NCBI RefSeq assembly: GCF_010211755.1
Contig: NZ_PDWR01000025.1
Location: 1 to 56,068 of the forward strand
From: Pseudoxanthomonas sangjuensis
GTDB lineage: Bacteria > Pseudomonadota > Gammaproteobacteria > Xanthomonadales > Xanthomonadaceae
DNA: 56,068 nucleotides
Direction: 5' to 3'
In this document: positions 32,119 through 41,372 of the stretch, in pieces
Layout: each line of letters starts with the position of its first letter
Position numbering within the stretch: the first letter of the stretch is position 1
The notes under the pieces: generated by a model
Databases searched by the model: none
What the model was told of the DNA's origin: nothing
The model's input: only the letters and a program-made list of their open reading frames with translations
Position numbers and translations under genes: made by a program

Positions 32119-32147
32119 ATTATGGCATTTCAAACACTTAGGCGCAA
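32119..32147 (-). promoter_or_regulatory. Promoter of rpsF-rpsR-rplI
   Basis: On the minus strand, TTGCGC (complement of 32142-32147) and CATAAT (complement of 32119-32124) are separated by 17 nt. The predicted start near 32112 gives a leader of about 100 nt that contains the hairpin next to rpsF. Confidence 0.6.
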
Positions 32148-32245
32148 ACCGAAGGCCATCCGGCCACGGACCCGACGGGGTCCCGGCCCCCGCCCGCCAA
32201 CCGGCGCTAACATCCGCCGGACGCCGCGCCGATGGGGGGGACGGA

Positions 32246-32956
32246 ATGGAACGGGAGACGAAGCCACGCCTGCTGCTGGTCGAAGACGACCCGGTCAGCC
32301 GCGATTTCCTGACCGCCGCGCTCGAGGCCCTGCCGGCCACGGTCGACACCGCCGCCACGCTGGCCGAAGCCACGGCCGCCGGTGCCGGCTGCGACCTGTG
32401 GCTGATCGACGCCAACCTGCCCGACGGCAGCGGTGCCGAACTGTTGGCGCGGCTGCGCCGGCACGCCCCGCGCACGCCGGCGCTGGCGCACACCGCCGAC
32501 GGCTCGCCGACGACGCGCGAGCGCCTGCTTGCCGACGGCTTCGTGGAGGTGCTGGTCAAGCCGCTGTCGGCCGGCGACCTGCAGGCAGCGGTCCGGGAAA
32601 CGCTCGGTCTGGCTGCCGGTGCCCCGGCCGGGGCTGCCGCGCCCCGCGACGGAACCGGGCTGCCGCTCTGGGACGACGCCGCGGCACTGGCGGCGCTGAA
32701 GGGCAATGCCGGCAACGTTGCCGCACTGCGCCAGTTGTTTCTGGCCGAACTGCCGAAACAGCGGGCCGCCATCGCCGCGGCGGCGGCGAACCGGGACCAC
32801 GAAGCCCTGCACCGCGAACTGCACCGGCTCAAGGCCAGTTGCGGCTTCGTCGGCGCGGCGCGGCTGCAGTCGGCGGCGGCGGCGTTCGACCGCACGCTGC
32901 CGGATCTTTCACTGCTCGACGAATTCGACGAGATCGCGAAGCAGACCCGCCTGTAG
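32246..32956 (+). CDS. Response regulator receiver with C-terminal Hpt domain
   Basis: A 236-residue signalling protein. The receiver domain (about 7-122) has E13/D14/D15 in LLLVEDDPVSR, phospho-acceptor D55 in LWLIDANLPDGSG, T83 and K105 (VEVLVKPLS). A linker leads to a histidine phosphotransfer domain (about 140-236) with H193 in ELHRLKASCGFVGA, the Hpt motif. There is no DNA-binding or enzymatic output, so it should act as a phosphorelay intermediate. No kinase is adjacent, which makes it an orphan relay protein. It is divergent from the rpsF operon. Confidence 0.86.
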   Translation: MERETKPRLLLVEDDPVSRDFLTAALEALPATVDTAATLAEATAAGAGCDLWLIDANLPDGSGAELLARLRRHAPRTPALAHTADGSPTTRERLLADGFVEVLVKPLSAGDLQAAVRETLGLAAGAPAGAAAPRDGTGLPLWDDAAALAALKGNAGNVAALRQLFLAELPKQRAAIAAAAANRDHEALHRELHRLKASCGFVGAARLQSAAAAFDRTLPDLSLLDEFDEIAKQTRL

Positions 32957-33027
32957 GCGCAGGCCGGGCCGCGACCGGGAACCTTCCATTCGCCCGCGCA
33001 GCATGGCGCCCGCGCGCGAGCGCGATC

Positions 33028-33753
33028 CTACCGTTTCAGCCGCCCCAGTTCGCCGATCATCTCCCACGACTTCAGGCCGCGCGGACCGAGATGGTGCGCC
33101 AGCACCCCGCGCATCGGCAGGCGCAGGCTGGCAAGGTCGTCGTGGTCCGGCGTTTCGTCGGCCGCCAGGGCGAGCAGGCCGCGGCCGGTGGCGAACGTGC
33201 TGCGTTCCCCATGGCCGCGATCGCTGCCGACGCGGCGCGGGCCGTGCTCCGGGTCGATCCGGTAACGCGCCGCCGGGTCGATGGCCGCGCCATCGCCATC
33301 GCAGTCGAGAGCGAAACCGAATCCGAGCGCGCCCAGCAGGTCGCGCTCGAAGCGGCGCAGGGTCCACGCCAGCACGTCGCCGGCGCGCAGGCGTTCGCGG
33401 GCGCGCGCGTAGGCGGCGAACAGTTCCGGATGCGGGTCGTGGCGCGGTGCCAGGCGCAGCACCAGTTCGTTGAGGTAGAACCCGGCCATGACGGCATCGC
33501 CGGCCAAGCGCGGCGCGATGTCGAGCGCTTCGGCCGCGTGCAACTGCGCCAGTTCGCCGCGCAGCACGGCATCGAAGCGGATGTGCTGCAGCGGCTGCAG
33601 CGCCGAACGCAGCACGTGCGCCTTCGGCCCGCGCACGCCGCGCGCGACCAGGCCGATGCGGCCATGCCCGGCCGCCAATACCTCGACCAGCAGGCTGGTT
33701 TCGCGCCAAGGACGCGCGTGCAGGACGAAGGCAGGTTGGGCAATCAGGCGCAT
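33028..33753 (-). CDS. recO: DNA repair protein RecO
   Basis: A 241-residue recombination mediator that with RecR loads RecA on SSB-coated gaps. The N-terminal OB-fold region includes [20 protein letters not shown] and [37 protein letters not shown] is the conserved central helix, and LLRPMR-like [20 protein letters not shown] lies near the end. No zinc cysteines are present, as usual in this group. It is the last gene of lepA-lepB-DUF4845-rnc-era-recO and is separated from era by a REP pair. Confidence 0.93.
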   Translation of the reverse strand: MRLIAQPAFVLHARPWRETSLLVEVLAAGHGRIGLVARGVRGPKAHVLRSALQPLQHIRFDAVLRGELAQLHAAEALDIAPRLAGDAVMAGFYLNELVLRLAPRHDPHPELFAAYARARERLRAGDVLAWTLRRFERDLLGALGFGFALDCDGDGAAIDPAARYRIDPEHGPRRVGSDRGHGERSTFATGRGLLALAADETPDHDDLASLRLPMRGVLAHHLGPRGLKSWEMIGELGRLKR

Positions 33754-33762
33754 CGGCTCATT

Positions 33763-33856
33763 GTAGGAGCGGCGTGAGCCGCGACCACGAAAATGGCGCT
33801 ACGCGGGTAATTCCCGAAGACGGAAAGTTTACGGTCGCGGCTCACGCCGCTCCTAC
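33763..33856. repeat. GTAG-type REP pair between era and recO
   Basis: Two 24-bp arms, 33763-33786 and 33833-33856, are perfect inverted copies; each begins GTAGGAGCGGCGTGAGCC and ends GCGACC. Each arm can itself fold (GCGGC-GTGA-GCCGC). Elements starting with GTAG are the known REP class of Stenotrophomonas and Xanthomonas relatives (SMAG), moved by RAYT transposases. The right arm's GTAG provides the TAG stop codon of era, and the left arm starts 9 nt before the recO start codon. Confidence 0.9.
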
Positions 33857-34752
33857 TCGTATCCAAACGCCTTCAGCGCCGCCTCGTCGTCCGACCAGCC
33901 CTCGCGCACGCGCACCCAGGTTTCGAGGAAAACCTTGCGGCCGAACAGCTTCTCCATGCTGATCCGCGACTTGGCGCCGATTTCCTTCAGCCGCGCGCCG
34001 GCCTTGCCGATCACGATGGCCTTCTGCCCTTCGCGCTCGACCCAGATCACCGCGCCGATGCGCAGCAGCTCGCCTTCCTCGACGAAACGCTCGATTTCCA
34101 CGGTCGTCGAATACGGCAGCTCGGCGCCGAGCTGGCGCATCAGCTGCTCGCGCACCAGCTCGCCTGCGAGGAACTTGGAACTGCGGTCGGTGATTTCGTC
34201 CTCGCCGAACATCGGCGGCGCTTCCGGCAGCAACGCGAGCAGGTCCTTGGCCAGCGCCTGCAGGCCGTTGCGCTTCAGCGCCGAAACCGGATGCACCGCG
34301 GCGAACTTGCGGCCTTCGCTGACCTGGGCGAGGAACGGCAGCAGCGCCGCCTTTTCCTTCAGCCGGTCGACCTTGTTGACCACCAGGATCACCGGTACGC
34401 CGGCATCGCCGAGGACGTTGCAGGCCAGCGTGTCCTCGTCGTCCCAGCGCCCGGCCTCGATCACCAGCAACGCCGCGTCCACGCCTTCCAGCGCGCCGCG
34501 CGCGGCACGGTTCATCACCCGGTTCATCGCCCGCTTCTGTTGCTTGTGCAGGCCGGGCGTGTCGACCAGCGCGACCTGCCCTTCCGGGAAGGTGGCGATG
34601 CCGAGCAGGCGATGGCGCGTGGTCTGCGGGCGGTTGGAGACGATGCTGACCTTGGCGCCGACCAGCGCATTGACCAGGGTCGATTTGCCGACGTTGGGGC
34701 GGCCGACCACGGCCACGCTGCCGCTGCGGTGGGTTGGTTCGGGAGTGGACAT
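33853..34752 (-). CDS. era: GTPase Era
   Basis: A 299-residue GTPase needed for 16S rRNA maturation and 30S assembly. G motifs are GRPNVGKST (G1), VDTPGLH (G3) and VNKVDRL (G4). The C-terminal KH domain shows [21 protein letters not shown] and ends ALKAFGYE. The stop codon TAG lies inside the flanking GTAG repeat. It is downstream of rnc, as in most proteobacteria, with 70 nt between. The start [17 protein letters not shown] is used because the open frame upstream is not Era-like. Confidence 0.97.
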   Translation of the reverse strand: MSTPEPTHRSGSVAVVGRPNVGKSTLVNALVGAKVSIVSNRPQTTRHRLLGIATFPEGQVALVDTPGLHKQQKRAMNRVMNRAARGALEGVDAALLVIEAGRWDDEDTLACNVLGDAGVPVILVVNKVDRLKEKAALLPFLAQVSEGRKFAAVHPVSALKRNGLQALAKDLLALLPEAPPMFGEDEITDRSSKFLAGELVREQLMRQLGAELPYSTTVEIERFVEEGELLRIGAVIWVEREGQKAIVIGKAGARLKEIGAKSRISMEKLFGRKVFLETWVRVREGWSDDEAALKAFGYE

Positions 34753-34822
34753 GCGGCGATTGTAGAGGCAGTTGGCCGCCAGTAGTCCGGGACCGACGGC
34801 AAAGGCCCGGCCGGCCGCCGAA

Positions 34823-35512
34823 TCAGCGATCGGCCGCCAGCGACTCCAGCAAGGCCGCCGCCGCGGCCTGTTCCGCATTGCGCCGCGAGCTGCCCTCGCC
34901 TTCGGCGGACAACACGGGCTCGACGATGCTGCAGCGCGCGCGGAACACCTTCGCGTGCTCGTCGCCGCTTTCGTCGACCAGTTCGTAGACCGGCAGCGGC
35001 CGCTGCCGCGCCTGCAGCCATTCCTGCAGACGGGTCTTGGCGTCCTTCCCCGGCTTGCCGACCGGCAAGGCGGCCAGCGCCTCCTCGAACCACGGCAGCA
35101 CCGCCGTACGGCAGGCCTCGAAGCCGGCGTCGAGATAGATCGCCGCAACGACCGCCTCCACCGCGTCGGCCAGGATCGAATCGCGGCGGTGGCCGCCGGA
35201 TTTCATTTCGCCCGGCCCCATCACCAGACGCGGGCCGAGGTCCAGCCGGCGCGCTATGGCGGCCAGCGAGGCTTCGCGCACCAGCTCGGCGCGGGCGCGG
35301 GTCAGCGCGCCTTCGTCGGCCTTCGGCCAGCGCGCGAACAGCGCCTCGGCGACCAGCAGGTTGACCACGCCGTCGCCGAGGAATTCCAGGCGTTCGTTGT
35401 GCTTCGGGCCGGCGCTGCGATGGGTCAGCGCCCGCTCCAGCAACGCGGGGTCGGCGAAGCGGTGGCCGATGCGGTCGCCGCCGCCGGAAAAAGGATTACT
35501 CGCCGCCACCAC
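34823..35512 (-). CDS. rnc: Ribonuclease III
   Basis: A 229-residue double-strand-specific endoribonuclease that processes rRNA precursors. The RNase III domain has the signature [21 protein letters not shown]; the usual Ser after GD is Gly here. The second acidic cluster is [20 protein letters not shown]. The C-terminal dsRNA-binding domain (about 155-225) has [14 protein letters not shown] and [19 protein letters not shown]. The start is a GTG at 35512 overlapping the end of the DUF4845 gene by 17 bp, with no clear ribosome site, so translation is probably coupled; the exact start is uncertain by a codon or more. Confidence 0.95.
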   Translation of the reverse strand: MVAASNPFSGGGDRIGHRFADPALLERALTHRSAGPKHNERLEFLGDGVVNLLVAEALFARWPKADEGALTRARAELVREASLAAIARRLDLGPRLVMGPGEMKSGGHRRDSILADAVEAVVAAIYLDAGFEACRTAVLPWFEEALAALPVGKPGKDAKTRLQEWLQARQRPLPVYELVDESGDEHAKVFRARCSIVEPVLSAEGEGSSRRNAEQAAAAALLESLAADR

Positions 35513-35879
35513 CGCGCCGGGTCAGGTCCTGGGAAATGTCGAACTTGCCGACCACGTCGAGGTTGCCGACCAGCGACTTGCGCACCTCGTAGTTGACCTT
35601 CATGTTCCAGCCGTTGTCGATGCGCTCGATCTTGACGTTTTGCGGCTTCACGTTTTCGGAGTAGTTGATGTACAGGCGGCGGAAGAACAGGTCCTGGATC
35701 TTCGCCGGGTCCATGTCGCCGACGCCGGGTTCGGTGGCCAGGCCCTTGGCCGCCGTCTTCACCGCGTAGAACTCCTGGTACATCGGGAACAGCTTCATGC
35801 CGATGAAGGCGGCGAACCCCACCACCGCCAGCACGATCAGGAAGCCGATGAAGGTGATGCCGCTCTGCTTGCGTTTCAT
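35496..35879 (-). CDS. DUF4845 membrane protein between lepB and rnc
   Basis: A 127-residue protein of the DUF4845 family, which is almost always encoded between lepB and rnc. The N-terminus [23 protein letters not shown] resembles a type IV pilin-like hydrophobic helix (residues 6-30), including a G-I/T-F-I start, so it might be pilin-processed; residues 31-127 are soluble and probably periplasmic ([20 protein letters not shown]). It ends with GGGGE just before the rnc start. Function unknown. Confidence 0.88.
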   Translation of the reverse strand: MKRKQSGITFIGFLIVLAVVGFAAFIGMKLFPMYQEFYAVKTAAKGLATEPGVGDMDPAKIQDLFFRRLYINYSENVKPQNVKIERIDNGWNMKVNYEVRKSLVGNLDVVGKFDISQDLTRRGGGGE

Positions 35880-35980
35880 GGTGCCAAGTCCCCCTTGGAG
35901 CCGATGCCGTTATGGCGGATGCCGCGGATGATGCCCGATCGCCCGCGCCCGGACTGTGCCGAAGATACCCGAATCCGCGA

Positions 35981-36838
35981 TCAGCGGATCCGGGTGCCGA
36001 TGCGCGACGGGTTGAAGCCGTTGCTGCAGAACCAGCCGGAGCAGTTCAGCCAGACCAGGAAAGCCTTGCCGCGCAGGTCCTTCTCCGGCAGCACCCCCCA
36101 GAAGCGGCCGTCCTCGCTATTATCGCGATTGTCGCCCATGACGAAATAGTGCCCGGCCGGCACCACCCATTCGCCGGACACCACGTGGGCGTCCAGGTTC
36201 TCCAGCACCTCGTGCGGCCGGCCCGGCAGTTCTTCCTTCAGGAGCTGCGCGCCCGGTACCCCGGAGCGCGGGTCGGCGTAGGCGCCGAGCGGCTGGTAGG
36301 CCAGCGGCTTGCCGTTGATCGACACCGTGTTGTCCTCGAACGAGATCCTGTCGCCCGGCAGGCCGATCACCCGCTTGATCCAGTTCTGGTTGACCACCGG
36401 CGTTTCCGGCTGGTAGCAGTAGCGGTCGCCGCTGCGCACGATCTTGCCGTCGACCTCGCACGGATAGCCCGGGTAGTGGAACACCACCACGTCGCCGCGC
36501 TTCGGCTCGCCCAGCGCCACGAACTTGTGGTTGTTGATCGGCAGGCGCAGGCCGTAGGCGAACTTGTTGACCAGGATGAAGTCGCCGATCTCCAGATTCG
36601 GATACATCGACGCGGTCGGGATCTTGTACGGCTCGACCACGAAGCTGCGCAGCACCAGCACGATGGCCAGCACCGGGAAGAACGCGCGCGAGTAGTCGAC
36701 CAGCACCGGCTCCTCGTCGAGCAGGCCGCCCCTCTCCGCGCGGCGCTTGGCGAAGAACAGCTTGTCCAGCAGCCAGATCGCGCCGGTCAGCAGGGTCGCC
36801 ACGACGAGGATTGTTTCGAACGCTTCCAACCAGCCCAT
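35981..36838 (-). CDS. lepB: Signal peptidase I
   Basis: A 285-residue inner-membrane protease that removes signal peptides from exported proteins. It has an N-terminal helix (about 6-27), a second hydrophobic segment (52-66), then the periplasmic catalytic domain. The nucleophile S77 is in KIPTASMYPNL and the general base K155 in NWIKRVIGLPGD; GHYFVMGDNRDNSEDGRFWG is box E. Length is normal. It lies 43 nt downstream of lepA in the standard order. Confidence 0.97.
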   Translation of the reverse strand: MGWLEAFETILVVATLLTGAIWLLDKLFFAKRRAERGGLLDEEPVLVDYSRAFFPVLAIVLVLRSFVVEPYKIPTASMYPNLEIGDFILVNKFAYGLRLPINNHKFVALGEPKRGDVVVFHYPGYPCEVDGKIVRSGDRYCYQPETPVVNQNWIKRVIGLPGDRISFEDNTVSINGKPLAYQPLGAYADPRSGVPGAQLLKEELPGRPHEVLENLDAHVVSGEWVVPAGHYFVMGDNRDNSEDGRFWGVLPEKDLRGKAFLVWLNCSGWFCSNGFNPSRIGTRIR

Positions 36839-36881
36839 TTTTCTTGTTCCTTTGGAACGGTGTTCCGTCTCTTCTTGCCCG

Positions 36882-38675
36882 TTACTTGTTGTCCATCTGC
36901 AACACCGCCAGGAACGCCTCCTGCGGGATCTCGACACGCCCGACCTGCTTCATCCGCTTCTTGCCCTCCTTCTGCTTCTCGAGGAGCTTCTTCTTGCGGG
37001 TGACGTCGCCACCATAGCATTTCGCCAGCACGTTCTTGCGCAGCGCCTTGACCGTGCTGCGGGCGATGATCTGCGAGCCGACCGCGGCCTGGATGGCCAC
37101 GTCGAACATCTGCCGCGGGATCAGGTCCTTCATCTTCTCGCACAGCTCGCGGCCGCGGCGGTCGGCCTGGCTGCGGTGCACGATCAGCGACAGCGCGTCC
37201 ACGCGGTCGCCGTTGATCAGCGTGTCCACCCGCACGAACGGACCGGCCTGGAAGCGCAGGAAGTGGTAGTCCAGCGAAGCGTAGCCACGGCTGACCGACT
37301 TCAGCTTGTCGAAGAAGTCCAGTACCACCTCGGCCATCGGCAGCTCGTAGGCGATCTGCACCTGGCTGCCCATGTAGGTGATGCCGAGCTGGCTGCCGCG
37401 CTTCTCCTCGCACAGGGTGATGATCGCGCCGATGTAGGCCTCGGGCGTCAGGATGTTGGCGCGGATGATCGGCTCGCGGATCTCGTCGATCTGGTTCACC
37501 GGCGGCAGCTTGGCCGGGTTGTCCAGCGAGACGACGCTGCCGTCGGTCTTCACCACCTCGTACACCACGGTCGGCGCGGTGGTGATCAGGTTGAGGTCGT
37601 ACTCGCGCTCCAGCCGCTCCTGCACGATCTCCATGTGCAGCATGCCGAGGAAGCCGCAGCGGAAGCCGAAGCCCATCGCCTCGGAGCTTTCCGGCTCGAA
37701 GCGCAACGCGGCGTCGTTCAGGCGCAGCTTCTCCAGCGCCTCGCGCAGCGCCGGGTAGTCCTCGGCGTCCACCGGGAACAGTCCGGCGAACACGCGCGGC
37801 TGCATTTCCTGGAAGCCGGGCAGCGGCTTCGGCGCCGGATCGCCGGCCAGGGTCAGGGTGTCGCCGACCGGCGCGCCGTGCACGTCCTTGATGCTGGCGG
37901 TGACCCAGCCCACCTCGCCGGCGCCGAGCTTGGGCAGCACCTTCCGCTTCGGCGTGAACACGCCGACGTTGTCGACCTGGTGGGTGCGGCCGGTGCTCAT
38001 CACCAGCAGCTTGTCGCCGGGCTTGATCTCGCCCTGCACGATGCGCACCAGCGACACCACGCCCAGGTAGTTGTCGAACCACGAATCGACGATCAACGCC
38101 TGCAGCTTGTCGGTGTCGCCGGGCTGCGGCGGCGGGATGCGCTGGACGATCGCCTCCAGCACTTCCTGCACGTTGAGGCCGGTCTTGGCGCTGATCGCCA
38201 CCGCTTCGGAGGCGTCGATGCCGATCACCGCCTCGATCTCGGCCTTGGCCCGGTCGATATCGGCGGTCGGCAGGTCGATCTTGTTCAGCACCGGAACGAC
38301 TTCCAGGCCCTGCTCCACCGCGGTGTAGCAGTTGGCGACCGACTGCGCCTCGACGCCCTGCGCGGCGTCGACCACCAGCAGCGCGCCCTCGCAGGCGGCC
38401 AGCGAGCGGCTGACCTCGTAGCTGAAGTCGACGTGGCCGGGGGTGTCGATGAAGTTGAGCTGGTAGGTGCGGCCGTCGCGCGCCTTGTACGGCAGCGACA
38501 CCGACTGCGCCTTGATGGTGATGCCGCGCTCGCGCTCGATCGGGTTCGAATCGAGCACCTGCGCCTCCATTTCGCGGGCCTCGAGGCCGCCGCAAAGCTG
38601 GATGATGCGGTCCGCCAGCGTCGATTTGCCGTGGTCGACGTGGGCGATGATGGAAAAGTTGCGGATATGCTGCAT
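36882..38675 (-). CDS. lepA: Elongation factor 4 (back-translocating GTPase LepA)
   Basis: A 597-residue translational GTPase. It begins [20 protein letters not shown] with G1 [10 protein letters not shown]3 is [10 protein letters not shown] and G4 LNKIDLP. Domains II-V follow as in EF-G lacking domain IV, ending in the LepA-specific C-terminal domain ([20 protein letters not shown]). It helps 30S initiation complex formation and remobilises stalled ribosomes. It heads the lepA-lepB-rnc-era-recO series. Confidence 0.98.
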   Translation of the reverse strand: MQHIRNFSIIAHVDHGKSTLADRIIQLCGGLEAREMEAQVLDSNPIERERGITIKAQSVSLPYKARDGRTYQLNFIDTPGHVDFSYEVSRSLAACEGALLVVDAAQGVEAQSVANCYTAVEQGLEVVPVLNKIDLPTADIDRAKAEIEAVIGIDASEAVAISAKTGLNVQEVLEAIVQRIPPPQPGDTDKLQALIVDSWFDNYLGVVSLVRIVQGEIKPGDKLLVMSTGRTHQVDNVGVFTPKRKVLPKLGAGEVGWVTASIKDVHGAPVGDTLTLAGDPAPKPLPGFQEMQPRVFAGLFPVDAEDYPALREALEKLRLNDAALRFEPESSEAMGFGFRCGFLGMLHMEIVQERLEREYDLNLITTAPTVVYEVVKTDGSVVSLDNPAKLPPVNQIDEIREPIIRANILTPEAYIGAIITLCEEKRGSQLGITYMGSQVQIAYELPMAEVVLDFFDKLKSVSRGYASLDYHFLRFQAGPFVRVDTLINGDRVDALSLIVHRSQADRRGRELCEKMKDLIPRQMFDVAIQAAVGSQIIARSTVKALRKNVLAKCYGGDVTRKKKLLEKQKEGKKRMKQVGRVEIPQEAFLAVLQMDNK

Positions 38676-38711
38676 GGGGGCGGCGCGTGGCCGTCATGGT
38701 GAGAACGGCGC

Positions 38712-38720
38712 ATTATCGCA
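38712..38720 (-). promoter_or_regulatory. Extended -10 promoter upstream of lepA
   Basis: The minus strand reads TGC-GATAAT (complement of 38712-38720), an extended -10 without a good -35, placing the start near 38705, about 30 nt before the lepA ATG. Confidence 0.4.
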
Positions 38721-38790
38721 TGCCGCGCGCCTGCGCCTGCGCCCGAAGCCCGCGCCCGGCTAGCACCGGGCGCGGGGGGATCCGCAGCCG

Positions 38791-40323
38791 TCAATCCTTC
38801 GCCGCGGTCACCGCGACGAACTGGCTGGCGCCGCTGCGCGGGCTGCGCACCAGCAGCATCACCACGTCGCCGGGCTTCACCCCGGCCAGGGCCTTGTTGA
38901 AGGCGGCGACGCTGCCGACCTTGGTACGGCCGACCTGGGTAATGATGTAGCCCGCCTGCAGGCGCGCTTCCAGGGCGGTGGAACCGATGATGTCGGTGAT
39001 CTGGATGCCCTCGCCGGCGGACAGGCCCAGTTGCTTGCGGTCATCGGCGCTGAGGTCGGCGACCTCGATGCCGAGCAATTCGGCCTTCGCGGTCGTCGCG
39101 GAACCCGTGCCGGAATCGTCGTCGCCCTCCCCACCGGACGGGCCGATGCCGGCGTCTTCCTTCAGTGCGGTCAGGGTCACGTCGATGTCGTGCAGCTTGC
39201 CGTCGCGCCACACGCCCAGCCTGACCTTCGTGCCCGGCGCCATCGCGCCAACCATCGGCGGCACCTCATTGAAGGTATCGATCTGCTTCCCGTTGATGGA
39301 ACGGATGACATCGCCGGGCTGCAGGCCGGCCTTCTCGCCCGCGCTGCCGTCCTGCACGTCGTTGATCAGCGCGCCCCGGGAATCGGGCAAGCCGAACCCC
39401 TTGGCCGTATCGGAATCGATCTGGCCGACGACCACGCCGATCTGCCCGCGCTGGATCCTGCCGGTCTTCTTCAGCTGCTCGGCCGCGCTCATCGCCAGGT
39501 CGATCGGGATCGCGAAGCTGACGCCCATGTAGCCGCCGGAGCGCGAGAAGATCTGCGAGTTGATGCCGACCACTTCGCCGCTGGTGTTCAGCAGCGGACC
39601 GCCGGAATTGCCGGGGTTGATCGCCACGTCGGTCTGGATGAAGGGCACGTAGCGCTGGTCGTTGCCGGTGCTGCGGCCCACCGCGCTGACCACGCCGGCG
39701 GTGACCGAGTGGTCCAGGCCGAACGGCGAACCGATCGCCACCACCCACTGGCCCGGCTTGAGCGTGTTCGAATTGCCGATGCGGATGCTTGGCAGGTTGC
39801 TGGCGTCGATCTTCAGCAGGGCCACGTCGTATTGCTGGTCGCTGCCGATCACCTTGGCCTTCAGCTCGCGGCGGTCGGACAGCTTCACCGTCACCGTGTC
39901 CGCACCGTCGATGACATGGTGGTTGGTCAGCACGTAGCCGTCGGGCGAGATGATGAAACCGCTGCCCGACGAAACCCCGCCGCGTTCCTGCGGCCCCGGC
40001 ATCTGGAAGCCCGGGCCGAAGAAGCGGCGGAAGAATTCCGGCATCTCCTCGTCATCCGGCATTTGCCGCTGGGCCCGCGACAGCTTCGGCGTGACCTTGG
40101 CCTCGACGTTGACCACGCCCGGGCCGACGGTCTCCACCAGCCTGGTGAAATCCGGCAGGCCGGTGACGATCTGCGGCGCGCTGCTCTGCGCGATGGAACT
40201 GGTCGCGGCCGGCGTGGAACCATCCGCCGCGACGGGGGCCGGCCGCGCGCAGGCGGCCAGCGGGGTGGTCAGGATCAGCAGGCCGAGCAGGCCGTTGCGG
40301 GCACGAAGGTTCATCGAAGGCAT
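38791..40323 (-). CDS. mucD: Periplasmic serine protease, DegP/MucD (HtrA) family
   Basis: A 510-residue HtrA-type protease/chaperone of the envelope stress response. The N-terminus has a lipobox-like LTTPLAAC (Cys25) or ordinary signal peptide. The protease domain carries the triad H136 (LTNHHVIDG), D166 (QYDVALLKID) and S240 (NPGNSGGPLL). Two PDZ domains follow (about 305-390 and 410-500: AGLQPGDVIRSINGKQ and ARLQAGYIITQVG). It lies downstream of rpoE and the anti-sigma gene, the standard mucD place. The usual separation from the anti-sigma gene is missing: the frame is open through both genes. The start at 40323 is taken from the MucD N-terminus; no good ribosome site is visible there. Confidence 0.93.
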   Translation of the reverse strand: MPSMNLRARNGLLGLLILTTPLAACARPAPVAADGSTPAATSSIAQSSAPQIVTGLPDFTRLVETVGPGVVNVEAKVTPKLSRAQRQMPDDEEMPEFFRRFFGPGFQMPGPQERGGVSSGSGFIISPDGYVLTNHHVIDGADTVTVKLSDRRELKAKVIGSDQQYDVALLKIDASNLPSIRIGNSNTLKPGQWVVAIGSPFGLDHSVTAGVVSAVGRSTGNDQRYVPFIQTDVAINPGNSGGPLLNTSGEVVGINSQIFSRSGGYMGVSFAIPIDLAMSAAEQLKKTGRIQRGQIGVVVGQIDSDTAKGFGLPDSRGALINDVQDGSAGEKAGLQPGDVIRSINGKQIDTFNEVPPMVGAMAPGTKVRLGVWRDGKLHDIDVTLTALKEDAGIGPSGGEGDDDSGTGSATTAKAELLGIEVADLSADDRKQLGLSAGEGIQITDIIGSTALEARLQAGYIITQVGRTKVGSVAAFNKALAGVKPGDVVMLLVRSPRSGASQFVAVTAAKD

Positions 40324-41361
40324 GTGTCGATTGTGATGGGTTCTTGGTCGTGGGTTCCTGGTTGTCGGCCGGCGATCGACTGCGGCGGTTTTCCCGCCGG
40401 CAACCCGACAACCAGGAACCTCCAACCACATTGCTTCAGGGCAGTCCTGCGGCTCCGCTTCCGCCGGCGATTCGCCCGGCGGGGCATCCGGCATCAGCCG
40501 CGGTTCGAACGGATAGAAGACATGCGTCGCGTTGCCGCCGCCGGGATAGCTGGCGGTGAAGCCGCCATTGCCCGGGTACGACTGCAACACCGAACGCGGC
40601 CATGGCCGCGCGGCGGGCACGTGCGCCTGCGCCTCGATGCCGGCGGTGGAGAACGGGTCGCGGTCGCGGGCGCGGCTCTCGCCGGCAGCGCCGGCGACCA
40701 GCACCGGTGGCGCCACCGGCGGGGCAGCGACCATGGCGGCGGCACGCCGCGGTTCGGCTTCGCGGCGCGCCAGCGCCGTGCTGCGCGCGGCCTGCTGGGT
40801 ACGGGTGGCGCTGCGCCGCGTCGCGGCGACCGGGCGCGGGGCGACCGAGGCCACGACCGGCGCCGGCGCGGCGGGGTCGGCGTCGGCAAGGCTGACATCC
40901 GCGGCGGACGAGGCGACGGGCGATCCGGCCGTGGCCGGTTCGGCGGCGGGGGCCGCAGCCAGGGGGGCCGGCTCCGCATCGCCGGGCGCCTGCTGGCGGG
41001 CGAAGAACAGGGCCACGACCGCCACCGACGCGGCGAGCGCGCCGCCCCAGCGGACCAGGGCTCCGCGCGAACGCGCCGTCGATGCCGATGCGGTGGAACC
41101 GGCAATGGCCGGCTCGGCGGCGATCGCCGCACCGACGCGCTCGGCGAAGCCGGCCGGCGCCGGCGCCGTGGCCTGCCCGCGCAACACGTCGGCCAGCAGT
41201 TGCCAGCGCTCCCATTGCGCGTTCAGTTCGCCGTCGTGCTGCAGGCGGCGCAGCAGGAAGCGCGCCTCGTCCGGCGACAGGTCGCCGTCCATCAACGCGG
41301 ACAGCTGCTGCCGGTAATGCAGTTCGAACTTGTCGGCGGGAAGGGGGTTGGAAGAACTCAT
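40324..41361 (-). CDS. rseA: Anti-sigma-E factor, RseA/MucA-like, lacking its own stop codon
   Basis: Starts MSSSNPLPADKFELHYRQQL. The N-terminal RseA domain (about 12-65, LSALMDGDLSPDEARFLLRR and WERWQLLADVLRG) binds sigma-E, one membrane helix lies at 104-121, and an Ala/Pro-rich periplasmic part with FEPRLMPD follows. It is 11 nt downstream of rpoE. There is no stop: 346 sense codons run directly into the ATG of mucD, and the frame ends only at 38791, making a possible 856-residue fusion. The last about 33 codons are encoded by a palindromic repeat at 40340-40428, so the original stop was probably overwritten. The coordinates given end where mucD starts; the real C-terminus is unknown. Confidence 0.75.
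40340..40428. repeat. Palindromic intergenic element between rseA and mucD
   Basis: Perfect 16-bp arms, GGTTCCTGGTTGTCGG (40353-40368) and CCGACAACCAGGAACC (40405-40420), enclose a second dyad (CCGGCG at 40369-40374 with CGCCGG at 40395-40400). The outer flank reads GGTTCTTGGTCGTG. A related element occurs at 52836-52917. When translated, such repeats give runs like PTTRNPRPRTHHN and NDQEPEF, which I treat as repeat-derived and not as protein. Confidence 0.8.
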
Positions 41362-41372
41362 GGGCAATGCAC

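Noticed and set aside
38749-38776. 11-bp hairpin CCCGCGCCCGG/CCGGGCGCGGG after mucD
   Set aside because: A strong stem but with no T run on the minus strand; it could be an RNA-stabilising hairpin, but I cannot support a terminator.
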